A DNA stretch of 64,000 nucleotides from Bilabrum cf. latius (Eukaryota > Bigyra: Bicosoecida > Bigyra > Bicosoecida), in the NCBI GenBank assembly GCA_965178125.1, contig OZ237747.1, positions 558,001 to 622,000 of the forward strand, written 5' to 3'. This document shows, one piece after another, positions 11,312-22,876 of the stretch. Made by a program: the position numbers and the translations under genes. Below the pieces are notes generated by a model. The model was given only the letters and a program-made list of their open reading frames with translations, was not told where the DNA came from and did no database searches. Positions within the stretch are counted from its first letter, which is position 1; every line of letters begins with the position of its first letter.

Positions 11312-12773
11312 TTACAGGTGCTGCCGTGGGCAGTTTCGAGAGCGCAACGACGCAGACGAATTCGTGCCACAGACCAGATAGTATGAAAATGGCCACGGCG
11401 GGCCAAGGGCCGTCCCTAGTACCCACCATGCCTTGCACCATCCGTCCCACCCCAAGCTTCAGGGCCTGACTTACTGGCGCATGCCAAGAGTTGCCCCAGA
11501 AACTCCCGCGCCGCAGGATGCCCAGCCACCTCTCGTTGTCCTCAGTCAGCGATGGCACAGGCTCATATACGGCCAGAACCCGCGCCACGCCATCGGGTGC
11601 CTCACGAGCTCCGATCGTTGCGACCGGACCCAGCCCCTGTCTGCAGTCAGCGCCGGGGTCTACCACATAGGTGGCCCCGGTTGCGCGATGAATATCTCTG
11701 AAGCTGCCAGCCAGCTCTTCACTTAGAGCTTCGATCGAATCGTCATCGACCGCGTCATTCGATGGGTAGGACCCGAGGGGGTGGCGGGGTGGGGGCGGGG
11801 CCCGATTCTGCCTGTCACTGTGCCGTGCTAGTTGACATTTGGTCGTAGCCTATCTGGTAATGTACTGGTGCCTGAACTCTCCACGCACCAGAATACCAAT
11901 TCTGAAGCAGCTACCAACAGGAAAGAAAAGTCCGAATGGAACCTCGACTATTGTCGCTGGTTTTTCCAGCAGGTATCCGGCAACTTGTGGCGCAGTCTGA
12001 TTTGGAGCGGTGGCTAAATGTGTATAGGCACCGAACAACACAATGAATAAGCAAATGAGGTCCTCCATAAGCGCCATAGCTGCATACAGACTTGCACCGC
12101 GGCATACAATCCATAAGCATGTCGCTGGGACCGCAAGCAAAGGAATGCCAGCCAAGCTAGCAAACGGCATAATCTAGATGGAGGACAGCCAGCTTCCAAC
12201 CAGCATGCTCAGCCGGAACACGAGAGCGTGGCAAAGAAAGCGAAATAAAAAATACATAGTATTGCTTTCGAGGTACCCTCGCCAAAAGAGGCCAGGGCAA
12301 ATGTATCGGGAACTTGATTCCGGCCGAGTCGAGCTAGTTGGCTGTGGTCTAGATGCCCGCGTAATGGTTCCCCAGCCGACCACCAAAAACACCTGCAATA
12401 TCCATCGGAACATTGTCCATGCACCGCTGCTGCCAGCAGGTGTAGATGCCATCTCAAGCGCTGTTATTTGCAGCGGCGAGCTGAGGCGCTAGCCCTCACC
12501 CGCTGTCAAGCCGCTGCAATCAACCTCCTGAATGATTGCCTAACTCTTTGAAAATACAGCAAACAGCAACCCACACAGGAACATGTGAAACGCAGCTGAT
12601 TCGTACGTCACGCAGTACACCGAGACGCACGCAGCAGTTGCACTTGAATAGAGCAAGAGAATCACGTGCGATACAATTACCGGTGCCTTTCTCCTTTGCA
12701 CAATTCGAACCAGCGAGTGAAGCATAGGAATCCATAAAGTAAAGCAAACGAGAATCAGCACACCTGCAATCAT
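10899..12773 (-). CDS. Multipass MBOAT / wax-synthase-like O-acyltransferase
   Basis: A single frame of 624 codons runs from ATG 12773 (MIAGVLILVCFTLWIPMLH) to TGA 10901-10899. Five TAGs are read as Gln: 12540, 12489, 12174, 11850 and 11031. There are about eight hydrophobic segments. Two motifs point to the membrane-bound acyltransferase/wax synthase group: FWGNSWHAPV, like the 'FWxRxWH' block, and VAIFILSGLWHEFVCVV, which contains the catalytic-type His in 'SGLWHE'. The expected role is O-acylation of a lipid or alcohol in the ER membrane; the acceptor is unknown. A poly-Ser run is encoded by a (GAC)10 tract on the plus strand. One TAG falls between SLGMK and RAPWQAFWVQ just after a membrane segment, so ignoring the recoding would cut off the last helix. 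Confidence 0.75.
11281..11310. repeat. (GAC)10 trinucleotide microsatellite
   Basis: A perfect run of ten GAC units lies inside the acyltransferase gene. On the coding (minus) strand it reads as TCG and forms part of a poly-serine stretch in a loop after the SGLWHE motif. Confidence 0.9.
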
Positions 12774-13098
12774 CTTGTGGCGAAGATGTGCATTGTGGGT
12801 TGGTGCACTACAGTGCACTGCACGTCACACCACGGGTGGAGTGACTTATGCTTTGTCCAATTCTTGACCTTAGTCTCCGTACCTACACCACCTCCAATCG
12901 ATAAACAATCATCGTAATGCTGCACAGGCTTCTCGCCGCCGGCCTATCGGCGCGCCGGGTCTGCGAGCGCAGCATTTCCACGCTGGCGGGCACTCTACTT
13001 GCCATCAGGCTGCCAGAGAAACAGAAAGTACATCCAGAATCCATGCCCACCACCACAATCACCGCGCGAGCACCTCGAGTCGAAACCCAAAACCCACC
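12774..13098. promoter_or_regulatory. Intergenic region between AMD1 3' end and acyltransferase start
   Basis: This 325-bp gap lies between two minus-strand genes and should hold the acyltransferase promoter and the AMD1 3' UTR. I see no RNA gene or additional family-like frame in it. Confidence 0.35.
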
Positions 13099-15008
13099 TC
13101 AGCTTCCCCCGGGCCCACCGTGCGGCAGGGACACGTGCCCGGGCAGCGTCACGCCCTCACCGACGGCCCTCGAAACCGGCTCCGAGCTCCTGGCAGCCGC
13201 TGCCAAGCCCAACGAAGCCGCACCGCCACCGCTTGGGTCAGAGCGGGAAGTAGCGTCCTTCACCGTTCCTGCCTTGCTGGGCACCGCCTGCACCCCTGTG
13301 CCCTGGCTCAGGCCAGCCGCAGCGGCGATCGCAGGCGAGTTCTCTGCATCTGCCGCCGCCGAGCCACTCGCGCCCTCCTGCCCTTGGCCCCCAGCAACTG
13401 CGGCTCCGAGAGATGCTTTCACCGCGGGCGAAAGCACCCTGGACGGAGGCGACCGCACGTCCCTGTAGTTGGCCAGCACAACGCAGTAATCTCCCGCGAA
13501 CTCAGTGTGGCTCTTGTCGGTGAGTTTCCACCGCTGCGGATCTTCTCCCTGTGACACCGGCCCCAGCCCCGCCTGTCCCTGCCTCTCCGCCTCTTTGGCC
13601 ACCTCCTCCTGGCACTTGATGTACGGCTCCACAGGCAGGTCGGTCATCTCCTTGACTCCCTGCGCGTCGGCGAACAGGGTCAGGGTGAAGCGTCTGGGGC
13701 GGAACAGAGCCAGCACGGCCCGCACCAGAGGCCGCAAGGAACTTGCGCGAACGTTCGTCTCGAACGACGCGTAGCTGCAGTGCTTCTCTGGTGTCACGTG
13801 CACGGTCCAGTAGGAGCCGTCGAGCAGCCCATTCGCGCTGTACCCGCACGGCTCGAACATGTAGGCGTGGACCGTGCTGCCAGGGAGCACCGCCGTTAGG
13901 CCAGACCTCTGGGTCACGTACTAGGCCACTGCAGAGCTGGGGCCGGGGCAGGCCGCCAGTTTACCCAGGTCAGCGCGCGACTTGGCCTCCCCGGCCCCGA
14001 CCGCGGCGCCCTTCTCCTCTTCCTCTCGCTCGTCCGCGCCCTTGGGCTCGCTCCCCTCGCCCTCGCCCTCGGCAGGGGCCTCCTTGCTATCAGATTCGGT
14101 GGAAGCCGGACTGTCGCCGGCGACGCTTCCTTCTGATGCAGCCCCCGGCGAGTCTTCTTCTTCCTTACCGGATTTGGCAGAAGGCGCCTTGGCCTTGCTG
14201 CTCAGCTGCACACCGGCCTTCGCTGCCTCTTCCACCGCCTGGTCCTCGTGCAGCAGCCTGCTCATCCCGTCGCATATGTCAAACATCTTGATGTCTAGAG
14301 TCACATCCGTGCTCTCTGTGGGCGGCCGCTCGCAGTAGTCTGCGACGAAGACGACCCAGTGGTCCGACGTGAGAGGCCCGAGCACATGGGCGGAGCCAGT
14401 GGGGAAGAATCGGTGCAGGAAAGCGATCTGCGCGGGATCTAAAGAGAAGAGAATACTATACAATACAATGAATGGGTGAGGACAGGTATCAAGCGGCAAT
14501 CGCACACGCTATTCGTCGAGTGCTGATGGTGCAACGGCACCGACAATGCAGGCGAGCTGACTATCTCTGGCTCTCAACTGACCTCTTCGGTAGTGCTCCT
14601 GTGTGGAAATACCTGCTCCTACGGAAACAGAAAATCTTTGCGAGAGTATGCCACCCACTCAACTTCCATATTCTTGGCTGCCACCCGTTCCAGCAGCGGC
14701 GGCAGCATCCTGAGGAGGGTTGTCGTTCCGCAAGTCTTGGCGATTATTTTGTGCGAGTACACAAAGAGTGACGACTCGCTTAGCAAATATGCAGTACAGT
14801 CTTCATCCTAAATCTCTCCGAGTATTGAGCACTTCGCCTCATCGAGAATTGCTTGCCATTGGTCCTTCGAGATGCTTCGCATACCCTGCTTTGGCCCTTT
14901 GCTTGGCACAAAGTCAATTTCGAGATTCTTTTCCGGACCCTCGAAGCCAACCATTGCATCATCTGCCGACGATATAGCTGCGGTGCTGCCTGCTCCAGTT
15001 GATGCCAT
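13099..15008 (-). CDS. AMD1: S-adenosylmethionine decarboxylase proenzyme
   Basis: Exons 15008-14583 and 14427-13099 are split by a 155-bp intron; joined, they give EE-IAFLHRFFPTGSAH, as in AdoMetDC. The product has 584 residues and a TGA stop. The pyruvoyl processing site is present as LLSESSLFV, with Ser ~79 as the predicted new N-terminus, followed by KTCGTT (Cys ~93), YSRKDF, FPHRS and FEPCGYSANG. The enzyme makes decarboxylated AdoMet for spermidine synthesis in the cytosol. TAGs at 14808, 14619 and 13921 are read as Gln (GEI-Q-DED, FP-Q-EQVFPHR, AVA-Q-YVTQRSG). It exceeds the usual ~330-380 residues because of an acidic Glu/Ser/Ala-rich insertion (~13,930-14,230) and a low-complexity tail of about 130 residues after the core. 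It is divergent from the neuraminate lyase gene. Confidence 0.93.
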
Positions 15009-15421
15009 GCTGCAGACGTATTGTCAAAGTAAGAACTGGCGATCGAGACACCTTGGTTGTAGAGCTGCAATGATGTCAATGAGATCCCCTACGTGCCGCT
15101 CCAAGAGGCACGTTTAGATTAAGATATTCCCTGTGTTGATGATGGAAACGTCCTTCCCATGCAACAGCAGTTCGCTATGCTTGGAGTTGCCGTCGTGCCC
15201 TGTGGTGGTTCCGCAACACGATCATCATGCGCGGCGCCGTGACGACGCACGAGTTTTCGATCTGGCAGTGAATGGCACAAAGAAGCGTTTCATCCATTGT
15301 GAGGCCGACCATTCGTTGGAAATAAGCTTAATTCGTGGCGAGCCTGTCGGATTCTCGTTTGTGGACCGTGTATCGTGCAAATACAGCTTTGGGTCTCGCT
15401 GCCAGCATCAATTGTCATCAT
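15009..15421. promoter_or_regulatory. Divergent promoter region (AMD1 / neuraminate lyase)
   Basis: This 413-bp stretch lies between two divergent start codons. It probably contains both promoters and 5' UTRs. No further gene, hairpin or repeat stands out. Confidence 0.4.
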
Positions 15422-16588
15422 ATGGAAGCCGCTGTATCACTTTTCCACGCAGTCAGCTGTGGTACAATACGAATCGTACTGGCACTCATTGCTGCGGCAG
15501 CCGGCGTCAAAGCCCGATTCTTGGCTGTGGACCCGGTGTTCACACCGTTCAGGCGCGACAATGGCCACCTCAATCTAACAGCAGTACCTGGCATGGCGAA
15601 TGCCAGTCGCTCCCAGGGTGCTGATATTGTTTTATTGGGAGGCAGCACCGGCGATTGGCCGTCCTTGTCCGTTGATGAGCGCATCGAGCTGCTGAAGTCG
15701 TGGTCCGCAGCGCTTGATGCCATGCACGACACCGACGTCGGCACCGAGCGCCCTATGAAGCTCTTATTCCATGCAGGGCACACAGATGTCGAGCAGGCGC
15801 GGCAGCTTGCCGCGGCAGCAGAGGAACACGGCGCCGATGCGATCCTGGCAGTTGCTCCGGGCGTAGTGTACCGGCCACCACCCGGACTCGAGGGCGCCAG
15901 GCAGGTGGCGCAGCAGCTGGGATACATCGCTGCTGGGGCACCTTCTCTCCCTCTGTGGTACTACCATTTCCCGGGGCTGTACACAGTGGACGTGGACGTG
16001 CCTGCTCTCGTCAGCTATGCCCTCACCGGAGAGGCGCCGCCCTCGAGCGACACCCCCCTCGCCCTCGCTTCTGCTCCAAGGCCAAGATCCACCGCAACCA
16101 ACAGGACGGGGCGCCTAGTTCCGGTTTCTGCGACCACCGGGTCCGAGGCAAGTGCTCCGCTTGCACCCACCCTGCGAGGCATCAAGTACATCGACACGAA
16201 TGTAGACGACGTGCAGCGTGCACTGCGGGTCGCGAAAAGGGCCGGAGAGGGCAATTTTTCTGTCTACATCAAGAACCCGCTAGCTGTTGCCTGTCTGCCA
16301 ATTGGCTGCGACGGGGCTCCGGTGCAGACGCTGGGCGCCCGCGTGCAGGTCGAGCTGGGGCAGGCCTGGGACCGGGGGGACGTGAAGGGGGCGCTGGACG
16401 CGCAGTACAAGCTGCTGGAGCTGGCCGACGTATTCGGCAAGTACGGCGCGCTGCAGCTTGGGCGTGCTGCCTACAAGCTTCAGTATGGCGTGGATCTGGG
16501 TCCTCTGCGCCTCCCCCAGTATGACCTGCAGGGCGAGGAGAAGGAGGCCGGGCTCAAGGCGCTGCGAGCCATCGGGATCTTGAATTGA
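15422..16588 (+). CDS. NPL: N-acetylneuraminate lyase (DHDPS/NAL aldolase family)
   Basis: This single-exon gene encodes 388 residues, with no in-frame TAG and a TGA stop. The aldolase barrel is recognisable from VDPVFTPFRRDNGHLNL, the GGSTGDWPSLSVDERIEL loop, HAGHTDVEQARQLAAAAEEH, and the lyase-type catalytic Tyr in PLWYYHFPGLYTVD (Tyr ~180/181) with the Schiff-base Lys in RGIKYIDTN (Lys ~255). YYHFP rather than the DHDPS-type 'YN.P' favours neuraminate lyase over DapA. The enzyme splits sialic acid into pyruvate and N-acetylmannosamine. The first ~31 residues contain a hydrophobic run (IRIVLALIAAAAGVKA) just before the barrel, which could be a signal peptide or only the N-terminal helix. 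A Ser/Ala/Pro insertion of ~50 residues sits before RGIKYID. Confidence 0.83.
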   Translation: MEAAVSLFHAVSCGTIRIVLALIAAAAGVKARFLAVDPVFTPFRRDNGHLNLTAVPGMANASRSQGADIVLLGGSTGDWPSLSVDERIELLKSWSAALDAMHDTDVGTERPMKLLFHAGHTDVEQARQLAAAAEEHGADAILAVAPGVVYRPPPGLEGARQVAQQLGYIAAGAPSLPLWYYHFPGLYTVDVDVPALVSYALTGEAPPSSDTPLALASAPRPRSTATNRTGRLVPVSATTGSEASAPLAPTLRGIKYIDTNVDDVQRALRVAKRAGEGNFSVYIKNPLAVACLPIGCDGAPVQTLGARVQVELGQAWDRGDVKGALDAQYKLLELADVFGKYGALQLGRAAYKLQYGVDLGPLRLPQYDLQGEEKEAGLKALRAIGILN

Positions 16589-16769
16589 GGTCGATAGAAG
16601 TGCGTGTGATATTGCTGTTGCGTACAGTGCGTGTGTACCGATTTCATCTCATAACGGCCCAAGGCACGGCAATGCAATCCTGGATCCAGGCTCGGAAGAT
16701 GTTCCGCAACGAAGGTTGCGCGGCGCCGATCTAGCTGCCCGAACGGATAAACATCAGTTCGCCTGCAGA

Positions 16770-17905
16770 ATGGCTGCAGTAGGCGGCAGTGCCGGTCGTG
16801 ATGAATTAATGGGATTTACTGTCAAAGAGCTTGTCACTACGCTGCGAGAAGAGGAGAAAGCAGCTAGTGGGGCAGCCGCTCGAGGCAAGAGCGTAACCAA
16901 GCCGCACAACTTGCCTCATAGGGAGACTCGGTCTCTTTTTGACAGGACCAAGGTGAGGCCTGATATAATTCTCTTGCTACTGCAATCTTTCTGTGTTGTG
17001 ACTGCGTCACAGATTTTGTCGTTGCAGCAATAATTGATCCGATTTCAAGCTTTTGGTCGTACCATTCACTTTCACAGGTGTTGTCTTCAGCCGTGAGGCC
17101 TGCTGGGGGTCATCCGCATTCTAGAATGGATGATGATGGCAGCATGGAGGTAAATGCGTTCCGACCAGGTCTGGCGACCATGCGCCCTGACCCTGGCAGG
17201 TTTCTGCTGCGCGGGGGAGGCACCGGAGGAATGGCAACTACGGCCTTGAAAGCTCGAGCCCTGAAGGCTGACAGCGTGCCTTTGAAGCCCCCACCGAAGG
17301 CAGGTGCCATGAAGATTCGGCCGAATCCACCGAACACTTCGTTGAGGTTTTACTACGAGAGGGGCGACTTGCCGTGCAAGATCAGCCAGAAGGGCGTGAA
17401 AAACAAGCTTGCCTGGAAGCAGCCGATCGATACTTTGGATTTTAATTTCTGGCTCCCTGTGTTTATGGACGGCGTCCGCGAGGAGGAGGACCCTTACCAG
17501 TTCATTGCCATGGACGGCGTCACGCAGCTGCTCGACAACGGAGGCTCGAAGATCCTCCCCACCCTCCCAGTGCTGATCATGCCCATCAAGCAGGCGCTCA
17601 ACACGAGGAGGCCGATCGTCGTATGCAGGATGATGAAGGTCCTGCAGAGGCTGGTCACCGCGGATGCGCACACGAAGCGACCAACGATCGGCCGGGCGCT
17701 TGTGCCGTACTACCGCCAGATCCTGCCCGTGTTCAACCTGCTCGCCCTCAAGAACAAGAACCTTGGCGATGGAATTGATTATGCGCAGCGGAAGGGCGAG
17801 AACCCTGGGGATCTGGTGAGCCAGACGCTCGAGCTGTTCGAGGAGTTTGGTGGGGAGGAGGCACTGGTCAACATCCGGTACCTCGTGCCATGCTATCCCA
17901 TCTAA
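16770..17905 (+). CDS. PACRG: PACRG, Parkin co-regulated protein (axonemal doublet inner junction)
   Basis: Exons 16770-16952 and 17078-17905 flank a 125-bp GTGAGG...CACAG intron and give 336 residues. The core matches PACRG closely: RFYYERGDLPCKI, KLAWKQPIDTLDFNFWLPVF, MDGVTQLLDNGGSKILP, ALVPYYRQILPVFN, LGDGIDYAQRKGENPGDL and FGGEEALVNIRYLVP. PACRG builds the inner junction between A- and B-tubules of axonemal doublets, so this organism (or a life stage) is flagellated. The stop is TAA three residues after VPCYP, where the family ends. This is a key case showing that TAA still terminates. The N-terminal ~110 residues are variable. No in-frame TAG is present. Confidence 0.95.
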
Positions 17906-18148
17906 GGCACGCACGCGAAGTCGCAACGCTGGAGGAGCTGTGGCTAGGAGGCATTGCTCCGTGCCTATTTCCTCCGCATGGTTTGGCGCATTCCGTGTGG
18001 CCTCGCGGCCCCCGGCGTGCCGTACCCGCGGCTTGGTTGATTTGAATACTCGATTCACGCGACAACTAGCCGTGCCCGGGATATCTGGATTAATCTAGTA
18101 CGCGCAAACACTTAATGTAACCCTCAAGCCGGGCATCATCGGGATAGA

Positions 18149-21100
18149 TCAAGACAATGTGGCACCATCGAGCGATGGCACCGTGCACACCCCGGCCGCC
18201 GTCCGCAGAGGCTTGCCAGCGTAGCAAGCCTGCTTGTCTCCATCCGTGGACAGCTCCGGCACCACATCCTTCCAAGGGTTCTTCTTCTTCTGAGGGTTGA
18301 TCTTCTCGTCGGGATCCGCTTCCGAGCCGTCGATGACAACCCGCTCTCCGATGGCAGAGCCCGCGGGCGGGTCCACGAACTCGACTCTGTCGCCCTTGTT
18401 GGCGCAGAGGACCATCCCCTTGGACGTGAAGTCGCCCATCTTGCGGTCCTTCAGGTTGGCCACCACCACGATCTTCCTGCCTTGCAGCTCCTCAAGCTTG
18501 TAGTGCTCCCTGAGGCCAGAGGCGATCGTCCGTGGCGCGCCCTCGCCTACGTCCACCTCCTCGCAGAAGAGCCTGTCCTTGTCGGGGTGCTCCCACACCT
18601 TGGTGATCTGGCCCACCTTGAGGAGCAGGCGGCTGAAGGCAGGCACGTCGGACCTGTCGGCACCCTTCTTCTTCTTGCCTCCGCCGGCAGCGCCCCCACC
18701 GGCGGCAGCGCCCTTACCCTTGCCCTTGCCCTTTGCCTTCTTCGCCTTGCCCTTGGAGGCATCCGAAGCAGATACTGCGCCACCCGCTGCCGCCTCGGAC
18801 CCGCCAAACCTGGACCTCCACTCCTCCACCTACTCGGGCTGGATCTGCGTGAAGATGGGCCGCGGCTTCATGCCAAGCTTGTGCCCCTCCGGGATACACA
18901 CCTCGAACTTGTCTGGAATGTCCATGTGGGGCAAGCCGAGCTGGTGGCACACCCGGTCCGTGAATCCAGGCATGTAAGGCTCGAAGATGGCGGCCACGAG
19001 GCGCACCAGGGATACAGAGTATGCGATTGCAGTCGCCGACTCGTCCATCTTGCCCTGCTTCTTCTGCGATGCACGGTTGGGATACTTTGGGGTAATACGG
19101 GGAGCAGTGGCGGCAGCACATGGCAAAGCTCAGCGGACACGTTGATACACCAATACCAACGGAAGAAGCACAGCAAGAGCAATGGTCTCAGACACTTCCA
19201 AGGAATAGGATGAATATCGTCATAGATGCGTTCGCCTGGCGGGGCAATACGCTCCGTGCGAGATATATCGTCACCGACCGAAAACACACAACACTAGTGG
19301 GAACCTTGCCACAATGCTGCTGCTCTGCCCGCTGGCAGAGCGCTGCAAGCAGCAAAAAACCGACACAACAAGCCAGCAAACCGGCACAGCAAGCAAACCG
19401 ATACAAGCAAAAGTCACACTCACGAGGTCCCAGGGCGCCTTGTCCTACAGGTACGTGTTGCCTTCCCCGGAGACGAGGAGCGCGAGGCCGAGGGCGTGCC
19501 TGAGTTTCTGCTTGCCGACGTACTCGTTGTATTCTGCCAGCAGCTGGTTCACCCTGGTCTCAAGCGCCGCCTCCCTGTCCCCGGGCGCCGCCTTGATGCC
19601 GGGCACGGCCCCCTCGAACTGGGTGTACGACAGGTTGAGCGCCCTGTTGACGAAGTTGCCGAGGTTCTTAAGCAGCACGTTGTTGACGTTGTCGGCGAAG
19701 TCGCTCCAGCTGAACTCAGTGTCGCTGTTCTCAGGCCGCTGGGAAAGGAGATAGAACCTCCACACCTCGGAGGGGATGCCGGTCTCCTTGGCAGTGTCGC
19801 CAAAGACTCCCACGCCCTTGCTCTTGCTGAACCTGCCGGACTCGTACTGCAGGTACTCGGTGACCGAGAGGTCGCCCACCAGGGTCCATTTCTTCTCCGT
19901 GGCAATCAGGGAGCCAGGGAACACAACCGAGTGGAAGGGCACGTTGTCCTTGCCCATGAACTGCACGAGCCTCACATGGTCGGGGTTCTGCCACCAGGCC
20001 TTCCACGCCTCCGCGTCGAGGCCCCTGTCCTGCAGGTAGCACGAGGTCATCGAGATGTACCCGATGGGCGCGTCGAACCACACGTAGAACACCTTTTCGC
20101 TGAACTTTTCCATGGGGACTGGAGTGCCCCACTTGAGGTCTCGCGTGATGGGCCGGGGCTGCAGGCCGGCTTTGAGCCAGTTCTGCGTGATGGACACGGC
20201 GTTGCTCGTCCATCGGCCTGACTCGAAGCACTTGTTCAGCCACGCACGAAGCCGCTCGTCCTGCTTGGGCAGGTCCAGATACATGTGCTCTGTGTCCCTC
20301 ACTTCCAGCTTGTGCGCCTTGTCCACCATGCACCTGGGAGACTTGAGGTCGGTCGCGTTCAGCAGCGCGTCGCAGCTGGGGCACTGGTCCCCTCTCGCGT
20401 CCTCGTGCCCGCAGTTGGGGCAGATGCCCTCCACAAGGCGGTCCGAGAGGAACTTGTCGCAGCCCGTGCAGAACACCTGCTGGCTGCTCTTCTCCAGCAA
20501 GTTGCCCGCTTTAAGGCAGTCGGTGAAGATTTCCTGTCCAATGTCTGTCTGTGGCCAGCCCTTGCTGTCCTTGGGGGTAGCGTGGCTCGTGCGGCCGAAG
20601 TAGTCGAACCGGATGTCAAACCAATCGTAGATTGCCTTGTGCTTTGCATGGTACTTGTCGCACACCTGCAGGGAATGCACACACGAAATAACATAAATTG
20701 AATCTTACTGCATGAACTATCTGGAAAACCCAGCAGCAGATGGCAACGGCCTGATGCCAAGCGCAATTGCGGTTAGCTTACCTCTCGAGTGGTCAAACCC
20801 TCCTCCCTAGCTTTCGTCTCCGTTGCTGTCCCGTACTCGTCAGTACCGCAGATATATAGCGCATTTAGGCCGCGCTGGCGGCACCACCTAGCGTAAACAT
20901 CGGCTGACAGGACACATCCAATTAGGTTGCCAAGGTGTGGGACATTGTTGACGTATGGCAAGGCACTTGTGATAAGAATGTTATCACGTTCCTCAGCTGG
21001 CAGTACAGGTTCGCTTGGCTGCGATTGATGAACAGGATAAAATCAAGCTCGGATTGCAATGCGCTAATAGATCAGCCAAGCAGGGGGAGACAGGTGCGTA

Positions 21101-21560
21101 CAGCCACAGCATCTTACCAAGTCACTTCGACGCAATCTAGGGGTCTCTTCGACTGCTGCTACCCTAAACTTCTTTTTGCCAACCTTAGCATCTGCTACGG
21201 CTGGTGCAGCTACCGGGCTCGCCCCTGCTCCAGAAGCGGGCGGCCCTTTCTTCTTGCCTCCCTGTGCCTTGGGCTTGCTTGCTTTCGTACCAAATTGAGC
21301 TTCAATCCGCGCCGTTGGGTCCTTCAAAACCTGCAAACACAATAAATAAAATCAAAATGTGGGCCGTATCGCCGCAAATACACTAGTTGGGCTGCGATTT
21401 ACTTTTCTTGCAGCTTGGCAAGGAATACTCTGCTCACCTTTGAGAGTCCATTTCTAAGCAGTTGCAATCGCAGTCTAGTTGCGGTGTAGCTAGATAAAAA
21501 TCTATCCATTCCTCGCCTCGCTTGTGTTCGAAGAGATCCTGAAATGTGCTTTCTTAGCAT
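18149..21560 (-). CDS. Cytosolic methionyl-tRNA synthetase with C-terminal EMAPII/tRNA-binding domain
   Basis: Five exons are inferred, all in phase 0: 21560-21438, 21330-21118, 21018-20782, 20665-19424 and 19063-18149. The product has 909 residues and a TGA stop. The class I signatures are [11 protein letters not shown] (HIGH) and [12 protein letters not shown] (KMSKS). The zinc-type knuckles are FCTGCDKFL and CPNCGHE/CPSC. A Lys/Gly-rich linker leads to an EMAPII domain ([40 protein letters not shown]), as in plant and other eukaryotic MetRS. Two TAGs are decisive: 19445-19447 in GNTYL-TAG-DKAPW and 18830-18832 in [18 protein letters not shown]. Eukaryotic MetRS has Gln at both positions (human GNQYIQ and NDQIESLRQRFGG). 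The intron 19423-19064 is long (360 bp). Exon 1 and its ATG are less certain than the rest. Confidence 0.92.
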
Positions 21561-21747
21561 AGGTTCTGCCCTTGGCGGCAGTGAACTTGAAATACGCAAA
21601 TGGCACCTTACCACAAAAATGGCTGCCGGGACTTTCGTCCGAGGCGAAGATCAACTAATCGTATCCGTTTTATTCCTTTCATCAATCAATACCATAGCTG
21701 TATGACCCCTGCATGCACTAGAGGTGCCAAGCAAGCAAGCGCTAAAC

Positions 21748-22876
21748 GTTCACCTCGTCACGCACAGCACGCTCACCAGTGGCTCACCACTCGAACTTGT
21801 GGACGGTCGTGTGCGAGTACACCTGACCGGGCCTCAGCACGGTGGACGGGAACTCGGGCCGGTTCGGGCTGTCGGGGTAGTGCTGGGTCTCCAGGCACAC
21901 GCCGGCCCACTGCACGGGCTCTAGCCAGTTGCCGGTGTAGACCTGCACGCCTGGCTCGGTGGTGTCGACGTGCATCTGCCTGCCGGACTTGGGGTGCCCC
22001 AGGGTGGCGATGAAAGCCGGGTGCCCGCCCACGTGCCTAGCCGCTACTTCCGGTTTGTCGCTCCTGACGAAGCAGTGGTCCAGGCCGTTCTTGCCCCCGC
22101 CTTCGCCGCCGGCCTTGCCCAGGAGCTCCTCACTCAGGTGCACCCCATCCGCACTCATGGCAGACTCGGCAGGGGCGGGCGCGCTGGCTCCCTCTCCGCC
22201 GGAATCGCCGCCACTAGCGGCCGCTGCAGCCACAGCAGCCGTGTGGAAGTCCATGGTGGGGTGCCCATCCACAGAGACGTACTTGCCCGTTGGGATCTGC
22301 GTGTCGTCCACCTCCAAGAAGGCCTCGCAGCCCGTCTTGAGGGTATGTCCGCACACCGTCTCCTCCTTCCCGTCCCCACTCAGGTTCCAGTACGTGTGAT
22401 TCGTCAGGTTCACGAACGTCGGCTTGCTGGTCCGCGCCTCGTACGTCCACCCGAGGTGGTTCATGTCGTTGAGCCACACCCGGCACGTTGCCTCCAGCTC
22501 GCCGGGGTAGCCCTGGTCGCCATCAGGAGAGGTGAGCGAGAACTTGACCTGCTTGATGCCGTCCTTCTCCACGATCTCGCCCTCCCAGCGCCGCTGGTCG
22601 AAGCCGTCGTCGCCCCCGTGCAGGTGGTTCGGGCCGTTGTTCGTGGCCAGCTCCAGCTCCTCGCCGTCCAGCTCGCACTTCCCCTTGCATATCCTGTTTC
22701 CATACCGCCCTACTGTCATGCCCTTGTACGTGCCTTTAGCAGCGCTTACGACCGAGTCCAGCGAAGAACGGTCGTGCACGGTGATTTCCTCCGCTGGCCC
22801 GTCCGCGCTGGGGCAGCGAACGGAAATGATGCACACGCCAAGCTCCAGAACAGTTGCTGACAATCCTTTGGAGTTC
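21748..22876 (-). repeat. Inverted duplicate, arm A (mutarotase exon 3 and 3' flank)
   Basis: This segment is an inverted copy of 24175-25420. Identity begins exactly at the 5' edge of exon 3 and covers roughly the first 165 bp without a visible difference. It then continues at high identity apart from a divergent low-complexity loop, and extends some 35 bp past the TGA stop. The upstream introns are unrelated. Confidence 0.8.

Noticed and set aside
15133-15624. Long plus-strand frame upstream of the neuraminate lyase
   Set aside because: It overlaps the lyase in another frame, has no family resemblance and crosses the divergent promoter region.
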